This document shows positions 55,902 through 64,000 of a DNA stretch of 64,000 nucleotides, piece after piece. The stretch covers positions 682,001-746,000 of the forward strand of contig NHNW01000003.1 in assembly GCA_002786025.1 (NCBI GenBank), given 5' to 3'. The notes under the pieces are model-generated. The model was not told where the DNA came from. It ran no database searches and saw only the letters and a program-made list of their open reading frames with translations. The position numbers and the translations under genes are program-made. The stretch comes from Zasmidium citrigriseum. Lineage: Eukaryota; Ascomycota; Dothideomycetes; Mycosphaerellales; Mycosphaerellaceae. Positions within the stretch are counted from its first letter, which is position 1. The number at the start of each line of letters is the position of its first letter.

Positions 55902-57794
55902 TTAGACGCCATGAGCATAAGCCTTCCACTGACCCGAAGCCTGCTCAGTAAGGCCATCCCAAGCAAAAAGCTCCTCGCCAGGTTTCCTGCACACATCCCA
56001 GCGGGATTTGCACTCCTCAGGGCTATCCTTGATCAGATTGCCACCTTCAGGACACTCCTCCATAATATACCGCCTCTTCTCCTCGCTCCTGACTTTGACG
56101 TCGCACTTGAACGGTTTGCTCATGGTGATGACCCAAGGAGCGGTCTCATACCATGGTAGAGGAGCGCCTTGGCCGCGAGCACCTTCGGGGCGTTTGATGT
56201 TGAACGCCCAGAGCATCGAGCCGATGAGTGTTGTGAGTTCGCAGTATGTGAGGTCGACGCCGGGGCAGGAGCGGTTGCCGTAGCCGAAGGAGCGGTCGCC
56301 GACCAGGTTGGGGAATTCGGTGAGGGGCTCTTTGTAGGTTGGGTAGGAGGGGTCGAGGAAGCGTTCGGGGTTGAATTCGGCGCCGTTGGGGTAGACTGAT
56401 TCTTCGCGGGAGATGAGGCTGGAGATTGGTTAGAGAGTGTAATTTTGGGGAGATGGGATAACACTTACTAGTGGTTGGCGTGCAGAATGGCGCCTTTGGG
56501 AATGTGGTAGCCTTCGTAGACATCATCCTCAAGAGCGACGTGCGGTACACCAAGGGGAGTGGCTTGTCTCCAGCGAAGAATTTCCTTGACAGTTGCTCGG
56601 AGTCGGGGAAGATTTGGCAGGTCTTTGACCTCGGGAGGGTATTCGGGGCAGACTCGGTCGATTTCTTCCTGGACCTTGACTTGCCATGATGGGTAGTGGC
56701 ACATGGCCAGGAAGAAGGCGTGAAGTGGGCCACCCACAGTGGCGATGGCGACGAAAGAGCTGGAGCCGATGGCGTGGGCAGCCTCGTGGAAGTCCAAATG
56801 CTCGGTTCCCTTCTCATGCTCAGCCCAGAGCTTGCTCCAGCAGTCGGCGACACCACCGTTATCAGCTCGGTTCTTGACATCCTTCAAAGCCTCGCAGAAA
56901 GCATCGGTCATCTCTTGCTTCCTCAACTTCTCTTGCACTTTGAAGGGCGAGATGGCTTCCGGCAGGTTGGCGAGGAAGGTGAGCTTGTTAATGATCGGAC
57001 CAGCTGGGGAGACAGCCTTGAGAATGACAGGGATGATGGTGAGCAGCTTGCTTCCATGCTCAGGATCAGCCCAGGCAACGCTGGCAATGGTACGGGCGCA
57101 GTGGACAATCATGGCCTCCGACCAACGATCAGGCTGCTCCAACACTCGTCGCAGGGTTCGCTTGTTCTCAACCGCTGGCCAGCCGTAGAAAGCCTTGGGG
57201 TTGGCATGTCGCATGATCAGGTGCATGAAGTTCTTGTATCGTCGGAATTGCTCGCCGTAGCCCATGAGTGGCAAGATTTCCGATCCCTCTCTCACACCAA
57301 TAGCAGCTGGGAGCTCGTTTCGGTCGCAGTAGTTTCGTTGGCGGGTAACGAAGAGGTCTTTCGCGATCTTGTCGGTCTCGATCCAGATGTGGATGACGCC
57401 CATAACCTTCCACTCGTAGATAGGCCCCATCTTCTTGTGCAAACCGCCGAAGTGCCATGCCGCTTCAATACCCGGTGCAGGAACGTCCCAGAATCGGCCG
57501 GCATAGGGAAGACCTGTTGGAATCAGCCATAGTCCTGAATGATTGATCTTGATATTGCTGACCTGGTAATCTTGGAAGAGGCTTGACGCCGGCTGGTAGT
57601 TTTTGCTTGCCCAGACCGAAGAATCTGGCGAATATGGGGAGGAGGAGTAGACAAAAGAAGATGTACTTTGGCTGAAGAAACGAGAACTCGGTGTTGACGG
57701 ATACGGAGTCTGCCTTGGGGGCAAGGCTGGCAGTGGCGTTGTCGTTGACAGCATAGAGCATCTGCTCACGCACGCCTTCGACCAGCGAAGCCAT
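55902..57794 (-). CDS. Cytochrome P450 with altered I-helix oxygen-activation motif
   Basis: Exons 57794-57563, 57513-56469 and 56418-55902 give 597 residues. A membrane segment (YIFFCLLLLPIFARFFG, about 49-65) precedes the hinge KPLPRLPGLPYAGRFW. ExxR is EILR, the PERF motif is NPERFLD, and the heme loop is FGYGNRSCPG. The I-helix segment reads SSSFVAIATVGGPLHAFF, so the usual AGxDT acid is replaced by Ala while the Thr is kept. The C-terminus is extended by about 100 residues past the heme loop and is rich in charged residues. Family not assigned; substrate unknown. Some such P450s occur in secondary metabolism, but no backbone gene is nearby. Confidence 0.85.
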
Positions 57795-60700
57795 GATGGA
57801 TAGTCGTCGTCGCTGGACGTATGCTGCTGCTGTATAGAGACAGAGAGGGTAAAGAGACTAGTAATGCTTTCTGGAAAAGGTTCACCTGGAGCGTTGACGG
57901 CGGCCGGGGGGTGCAACGGCCCTCTTATCGCAGCGCGCTGGGACACACAGACCTACCGACGCAAGGCCTGGCACACAAGCGAGACTTATTCACGGCGTGG
58001 CACAGGGAAGGGAGTCGCATTCTTGGTGCCGGGCGCAGGCGAGATTCAGAGCAATGTTGGGTGGATTGGGGTGCGATGGCCGTGTTGCGGACAATTTGGC
58101 GGAGAGCCGTCTGACGCTGGTATGGGTTGCTCGCGCGCCTGAGACGTGCAGTCGCAGCGCTGTGCCAAGTATTGACCAGCATCCCATCAAATGCCGCCTA
58201 ATGATTGGCCGGGGCTGCATGAATATGCGGGATGGGCGACGCTAGGGCGAAGGAGCGCGGCTTCAACGGCCGGGCGCAAAATTAGAAAGACCCGAACCCT
58301 GCCCGTTTTGCATCTGCACCCTCTTTTGAGTCTCTTCTGGACGACCTGCGCCATGCTACACCACACGCGACCAGCAAACTCCTCCGCCGCTCTGCTTGTC
58401 GTGTCTCGTCTCGTACAGGCCCGTCCGTACGGGATGACGTCCAGCCTCCGCTCGGCACCGACGCCCATCGCCATCGCCATCGAGATGCTGCTGCGGTGTA
58501 ACAGGCCGTGCCAGTCCAGCCTCAACGTCCGGCCGCAGTAATCAATCCTCCATCAATCCTCAATCAATTGCCTGTCTAATTCGGAATCTGCTCAGTCGAC
58601 CTCATCGACTCAGTCTGGTGCCGTCTTCCACGTAAGACCTCTCCTGTATGATCCTCCTCCACGTAAGAGGCCTCCTCGGTGGTGCTTCCGCCCAAGATTA
58701 ATTCTCCGCCGCTGAGTCGCGCACTCGCCCTTGAGACAATCACCAAGTTTGAAAGGCCATCCATCAAATCTCACCCGCAGCATCTCACACCGAATCCCCT
58801 ACGGAACCGAGCACCCGCTCAGTGCACACCGAGCCCGCAATCTGCAAGGGAGCGCTGCGCTGATCCGGTTCTGTGACACTGCCTGGTCGTCCAGCTATCC
58901 ACTTTGGGAAACCACCCACGCCCCAACGGCGCGTTGCACAGCAGAGTTGGCACGCTCAGTCCGCGTGGTGGCCTCATGGCTGTCCTCATCTCTCTCGTGA
59001 GAGCTTGCCAGGATCGTGCGGCTCTGGGGGAGTAAACACCTAAATGTTAACTTAAGAAGTGAAGGATGTCCTTCCTTCGGTGAGATTTGTTGTTGCTCAG
59101 GCAAGTTGCTTTCCTTGCGGTGCCTCGCTAACGACATGACTGACAGCCGCATTGTGCTCAGGTACGACGAATCCTTCGAATTGGCTGCCGGGGGAGAATT
59201 CTCGAAAGGCTTCGGTAGAGTCTTGTATCCATACTTTTCATCGTTCATCGCAATGCATCCTCTTTCCATATCTTGGCAATTTCCATTGACGTTTCATGTT
59301 GACATAGATCGAGTCGACATCGTTCCGAAAGGCTGTCATCTGCCAAAGTCACAGATCCACAAGGGCCCTCCTTTGCCACGCATCTTCTGAGTCGTTTCAA
59401 GATTTACCTTCCTTTCATCGCAGAACTTTCGTCGGCTTGCCGGGACAGCACATTGATCTGGCCCTAAGTCGACAAGGAGGTGATGTTTTCCGACAGAGGG
59501 CAAGATCTCCGTAATCCGAAGCGACAGCTTAACGACTTTTGTAACCCTTGCAACAAGCACCTCCAGTCGAGTCGACGTCGGAAAAGCGAAACCTAAACGA
59601 ATGCGTGCACACCTAGGAAGGAGAGCGCTGCTGGCCAAATTCGTTCCACGTGGTCAGCACTAGTGCCAAGCTTGACCCAACCTCACCTTGTCGATTCGGT
59701 GTCCTTTACGAGTATGCAGGGGTCGAATTCGAATGATATTTCTTCCAGTCAGCGATGGCTACGTTGAGAAGGCTGAAGACTGGACTGCAACCCAGGTCTC
59801 CTTTCCATGAGTCGGAAACCGGACATTGTGGGCTGATGACAGGACTCGTTAGGGTAAAGGGCTGCTTTGGCCATGCACCGTCAGCAAGCGAGAGCATCTC
59901 AGTACTGGCGCTGGACGTTTTCGGCTGTCCAAACCCATTTCTGGAGTTCTGTGCTTTCTCGCGCCTCTCGCCTTTGGAACTCCATTCTTCGGCATTGAGC
60001 CTGGCGGCATGCTTCAGGCCTTGGCCCCGACCGTCGATTCCCAACGCCCAAGACCATGACCGTATGGCTACCATTGACGAAAGCTGACGTTCTGCACGTT
60101 TGGTCTGCGATATACACGAATGATCGAAGTCATCGCTCCGGGCCATCCGGAAAGTTGGCGAGCAAGTCACGACTGTCCCAAGAAAGAAGTCGAGAAGGCG
60201 GACGGAGCTCAGCAGTTCATTGCTGAAGGAAGGAAGATGTCTTGATACCATCTGGCCATGGCTACAGACCAAAGCTTCTTCCTTCGTACGCCCCTGAAAA
60301 CTTCTCCTTGTGGATTGCATGACGTTTCCAATGCTGGTTGGCCACCTCCGGGGCTAGAGAAGGAGAACTACGGCCGGCTCAGAGAGATATGCATCCACAG
60401 CTGGCCATGCCGCGAACCAGACCCAGACCGAGATTGACGAAAAGGCCACTCCCTACCCGCTACTTCCTCAGAAGATGATGCAGCCGCCGGCCGACTAGGA
60501 ACGGTCAGCAAATAGCTCATGCCAATGCACTATATCGTGCTCTCGCCCATCCACGAATTCCGTGTCTAGTCGCTACTGTCTTCTTGCGAGACTCCTATGA
60601 TTCTGCGCTAGCCAATCGAACCAACCACTTTGGACCAGGACCAACCTTCTCGATCATGTCTTTGTCTGGGTCTTTATCGAAGCAATGAGTCGAAATCGTT

Positions 60701-61933
60701 GTTGTCTGCAAGATCAACTGTCGGCTTTCTTTGATGGTGGATGAACAAAGCAGATCCCTTCGCTTATCTCAAGTCCTAGCTCGGTGTCGAAGGTTTGGAG
60801 TAGTATCGCTGTTCCAATCTCTGGATCACCAAGGACTAGCAGCCATGCATGTTCCTTCTGCTTTGCAATTCCTGGTGGGAGCTGCGTCGTGCCGTGTTTG
60901 CGCGTACTGCAGGCCGGTCAACGCGTTTGCCAGAAAGGATTCAAAAAGGTTGGTATCCGACTGCCTGAGTCTCCTAACCATCATCCTGTTCTACAGTATG
61001 CTCCCGTCGTTTGGATCATCGATCCTGGTTATGTATTCGGTATATCCCTTCTCCTAACTTTATAGCAGCAGCACCAGGGGATTCTGCGTTGGCGTGTTGT
61101 AGCAGCCAGGACAATCGCATCGCCTTCCCGCCTCCGACCTTCGGCAATTTCCGCCCGACTTTCACTCGCCAGCCCCCTTTCACATGCTACAACATCGATG
61201 CACGTACTCGACCACCACGCCCATGGCGGAGGGACGGATCTTTTTGGAGCGATGACGAGTATCCATGACAATGACTACAGCATGCACATCTCCTGTTGTC
61301 CCTCTTCGCCGTCCATCGGCACGGCATGCCGTCGTCGCCGGCCTATTCAAACTTCACCTGCCATTGAACCGTGTTTCGAGCAGCCAATCGGTGGCCAGCC
61401 TTCGACCTACTTGAGGTCGCTTCATGCCTCTGTTTCTACTTCTTCCTTCTGCCACCACTCGCAATCGACACTGGCCTCCAAGACCCCATCAATACCCCTT
61501 CCGCGCTGGTCGCCGACACCTTCCACGGCTCTGTTGAAGCACCAGAGAGCCTTCAACGACCTCGATACGACCAACTTCTGCTACTTCTGCAGTTTGCGTC
61601 TGCTGGCCAGCACGCACTGTAAGTGCACCTTCTGCCACTGCCCGCTTCAGCATGTGAACTTGTGCTGACCAACCTCTGTTAGGTACTTTAATCTGTTACA
61701 CTTCTATTATCATCGATCTCACATCTGTGCCATACTTCGCAGTATGTGGCTTTTACAACATCACAACACCCCTATACGAACCGGACTCGACTGACCAATC
61801 TCTAGACAACCTGCCAGTCGCTCTTCAGTCCGTTTATCTCTTGTCGGACTCGTCCCTTCCAGAATTTGTATGTGAGTATCGCAGGCTTGAATGTGAGCGC
61901 CATGCTAACCCATCATAGCACGGTCCAGTCATC
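57795..61933. other. 4.1 kb gene-poor stretch with spliced 5' leader of gene 13
   Basis: Several open frames up to about 200 codons exist on both strands (for example 60320-59706 minus) but show no domain, splice support or codon pattern I trust. Two good intron patterns upstream of gene 13 (61619-61682, GTAAGT...GCTGACC...TAG; 61872-61918, GTGAGT...GCTAACC...TAG) suggest a long spliced 5' leader. A short repeat of TCCACGTAAGA occurs near 58626 and 58657. Confidence 0.5.
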
Positions 61934-63088
61934 ATGACCAAGTCTTCCAAATTCCAAGAGCACAACCAGGCCCGTTTGCAGCCTCTCATACCCACTCGCG
62001 GGGGCAGCAAGGGCAAAGATGGCCTCACTGACTACCAGCGCCGAGTGATAAGCACGATTGGGCGAGGTGTCTTCCTGTGCGACTATTGCGATTTCCGCGG
62101 ATCATGTACGCGCGACATGCAGACACACTTCAGGAATGCCGATCCTACGGGCCGGTCTCCAAAGCGGAAGGATTGTAAGAAGTGTTTCCGAAGGTTCTGC
62201 CACTTCAATGGCGAGAAGCAGCACGCTTGCGATCCGGCCCTGCGCAATCCCAACGCGGACCGATATGTGCCTCCAGTCCAAGCCCAAGATAACACCGGCG
62301 GGGTCCATGGCCAAGTTACTCCACCTTCCAACCAAATGCAACCAAGCTATGGCACGCCCGCTTCAGCACAGGTTGCGAATGCTGGCCCTATTGTCATCGA
62401 CCTCACTCAAGACGCGGACACCGCCGATGAGCTTACCAGCGAAAGCTCATCCATGTCCCAACACAGCAGCTGCTATGACAACGACAACTCTTACGGCCAG
62501 ATCACTTCACACCAGGAGACTCCAATCATAGCCAATGAAAGCTCCGAAGATGAGTGGGAGGCAAACCTTAGGGCCGAGCTCCTTCAAGAGATCGCCGCGA
62601 TGGATCAAGAGCGCAATGGAAACGTGCCAGATGTGGCGAGCTACGGCACGAGCGCTCTGCCACCACAGCAAGCTGTGAACGGCACGCAAGCAACTCCCCT
62701 CACGCAGTCTAACCAGGACTCTGGCATGTACCCACCAAATCAACAGTCGCAACACGCAAAACCTGTCAACGGTGGTGTGGGCTTGATTGCGCAAGGACGT
62801 CACCTCCTGAACAGTGACGCAGAGATGCAAGGGCAGAACCAAGATCAGTCAGAGGATCTCATGTTCGATCAGAACGATGCTCTCAGCACTCCAGGTCTCA
62901 CCCGAGCAAGCACCCCAGAAACGCTGAGCGAGGCTGTTACTCCTCGGGCCCCAGAAGACAGCAGCTTTGGCGATTACTCTCGCAAGAATGAACAGGCGTG
63001 CTCCTGTCCTGAAGGAGATCACCATTGGTCCTGTCCGCTCTTCCCATGGCATGATTACACCGACATTGAGGCCTTCTTGGAGAAGTAA
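61934..63088 (+). CDS. Gene 13: twin zinc-ribbon-like protein with C-terminal knuckle (dispersed array member)
   Basis: Single coding exon, 384 residues. The N-terminal domain has C49, C52, C58, H65, C81, C84, C89, H97, C99, the same order of ligands as array genes 1 and 3. The middle (100-340) is Gln/Asn/Ser-rich with an acidic helix-like piece (SSEDEWEANLRAELLQEI). The tail has C356-x-C358-x4-H363-x3-C367 followed by PLFPW, as in array genes 2, 5, 6, 7 and 10. It therefore joins two building blocks that are separate in the array. Two leader introns are likely upstream. Function unknown; nuclear action is inferred. Confidence 0.7.
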   Translation: MTKSSKFQEHNQARLQPLIPTRGGSKGKDGLTDYQRRVISTIGRGVFLCDYCDFRGSCTRDMQTHFRNADPTGRSPKRKDCKKCFRRFCHFNGEKQHACDPALRNPNADRYVPPVQAQDNTGGVHGQVTPPSNQMQPSYGTPASAQVANAGPIVIDLTQDADTADELTSESSSMSQHSSCYDNDNSYGQITSHQETPIIANESSEDEWEANLRAELLQEIAAMDQERNGNVPDVASYGTSALPPQQAVNGTQATPLTQSNQDSGMYPPNQQSQHAKPVNGGVGLIAQGRHLLNSDAEMQGQNQDQSEDLMFDQNDALSTPGLTRASTPETLSEAVTPRAPEDSSFGDYSRKNEQACSCPEGDHHWSCPLFPWHDYTDIEAFLEK

Positions 63089-63616
63089 TCATGTCGGGGA
63101 GTCGTTGCGACGACTTTCTGAGCCTGCTATACTCGTCAATGCCAGGGCGATGGCATGAATTCACTTCGACGCTATCTACGACACACCGAAATACCGTCAA
63201 ATACCACGACAAGGAGATGACTTAGTCGTCACCTGCAATGGCCAAGCCGGAAAATCAGTTGCGCTAGTTTCGGACCACATCTATTAAGGCAAAGCAGACC
63301 AGAAAGCGCAAATACAAGAGCGCAGAATTCGTAGGTGAGGAAGACCCGCACTCGACAGAGAAGAAGTCATCTCGTCTTGATCGAAGACTGAAGTAGGTCT
63401 TTGACAGACGAAGAGCTGGCTCGGACAGAAGGCGAAGTCGAAATGGCCCCTAGGAAGAGCGCAATTGCCGTGCATTTCTTTCCGAGCGGTCTTCCAGACA
63501 TAGCATTGGCTATGGGTCAGAAAGTTGAATAGGATGAAGATTTTAAAATGGATCTCTGTAGCTTCAGTTTCATTAAAATCCCCTACAAGTTACCATTGCC
63601 CTTGCTCATGTGTCCT
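63089..63616. other. Intergenic between convergent gene 13 and SDR
   Basis: No gene seen. Confidence 0.5.
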
Positions 63617-64000
63617 TTACCACGGCACTCCCTTTCCATTGTAGTATGCAGGGTGCTTATCCTCCCAGCCCGGCACATGAATGTTCAGGAACTGTCCGTT
63701 GTGCGCCGGCGTCGTCTCGTTCATGATTCGCAAAACTTCCTTGACCCCGACATGAGGCTCGAGATCGGCGTAAGAAGATCCCAGATCTGTCTTCAGCCAC
63801 TGTTCAGACGTCAGTGTCACAATCTCAAGTACGATGTTGCTCATGATGACTTACGCCAGGGGTGATCAACAAGAAGGTAAAGCCCTCATCTTCCTTCTCG
63901 TGGGCGTAGAATTGATTCATCATGCTAAGAGCCGCCTTCGAGATACGGTAGCTGTGGGCCGCGCTTGGTGGCCAGTCGCGGACTCTTGCGATCGAGCCAA
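63617..64000 (-). CDS. Short-chain dehydrogenase/reductase, C-terminal part, cut by window edge
   Basis: Two exons are visible: beyond 64000-63855, and 63799-63617 (intron GTAAGT...CTGAC...CAG, phase 0). The visible 109 residues contain the catalytic SYRISKAALSMMNQF (Tyr-x3-Lys), then FTFLLITPGWLKTDLGS, the usual SDR segment after the active site, and end in a short tail. The N-terminal Rossmann part lies outside the window. Such SDRs oxidise or reduce alcohols and ketones with NAD(P). Substrate cannot be told. Confidence 0.85.

Noticed and set aside
56146..56880. Minus-strand open frame of 244 codons overlapping the P450 in another frame
   Set aside because: Pro/Arg-rich, no domain, and it crosses the P450 intron; a shadow frame.
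56696..57532. Long + strand open frame of 278 codons opposite the P450
   Set aside because: It is antisense to a P450 with intact motifs and clean introns; the frame is a shadow of its codon bias.
59706..60320. Minus-strand open frame of 204 codons in the gene-poor stretch
   Set aside because: No domain, signal or splice support; composition resembles random frame. Left unannotated.
61198..61668. Open frame with several Cys upstream of gene 13
   Set aside because: A strong donor (GTAAGT) interrupts its end and downstream joining is out of frame; better read as 5' leader.
1..64000. tRNA, rRNA, CRISPR arrays or bacterial-type operators
   Set aside because: Scanned for B-box-like GGTTCGAATCC sequences, spaced direct repeats and rRNA-like blocks; none found. 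The DNA is nuclear fungal.

Overview
The window is nuclear DNA of a filamentous ascomycete (Pezizomycotina). Genes are interrupted by short introns (about 45-65 bp) with GTRAGT-type donors, CTRAY branch sites and YAG acceptors. The families present are typically fungal: GH78, CYP53, C2H2 plus fungal-specific regulator, NCS1 permease, CrpA-like copper ATPase, F-box. A Dothideomycete is my best guess from the F-box type and the DUF3716-like domains, but that is inference. I saw no rRNA, tRNA, CRISPR or intact transposon. All exon coordinates were read by eye from splice consensus, frame and homology logic.

Left part (1-9 kb): the 3' half of an ABC-B multidrug transporter, a secreted GH78 alpha-L-rhamnosidase-like enzyme, a three-exon 8-cysteine small secreted protein (effector candidate), an F-box protein and a CYP53-type benzoate 4-hydroxylase.

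Catabolic cluster (9.1-22.9 kb): FAD monooxygenase, phenol-2-monooxygenase-like enzyme, polysaccharide-deacetylase-fold hydrolase, Old Yellow Enzyme, C2H2/fungal-specific regulator, NCS1 permease and 2OG-Fe(II) oxygenase lie side by side. This is the gene content of the nicotinate-catabolism (hxn) regulon of Aspergillus nidulans: hxnX, hxnV, hxnM, hxnT, hxnR and hxnY. An NCS1 permease sits where the known cluster has MFS-type carriers. hxnS, hxnN and hxnW are not in the window. A remnant of a second hxnV C-terminus lies beside the intact gene. Four GATA-factor-type sites sit in the permease/hxnY divergent promoter.

Middle (23-31.5 kb): ECHDC3-like enoyl-CoA hydratase, GMC oxidoreductase, a copper P1B-ATPase with a very cysteine-rich N-terminus, and a Sulfotransfer_4-like protein with a C-terminal membrane anchor.

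The most unusual part (32.7-54.6 kb) is a head-to-tail array of twelve genes, all on the + strand, none with a recognisable enzyme. They mix a few building blocks: a twin C/H zinc-ribbon-like domain, a Zn2Cys6 cluster, a DUF3716-like six-cysteine domain, a repeated beta-rich module of about 80-100 residues that is usually split by a phase-1 intron at the same place, and a tiny C-terminal knuckle C-x(1-4)-C-x(4-6)-H-x3-C. A thirteenth member lies at 61.9 kb, beyond a P450 gene and 4 kb of apparently gene-poor DNA. I regard this array as the best candidate for an undescribed system. The window ends in an SDR gene that runs off the right edge.
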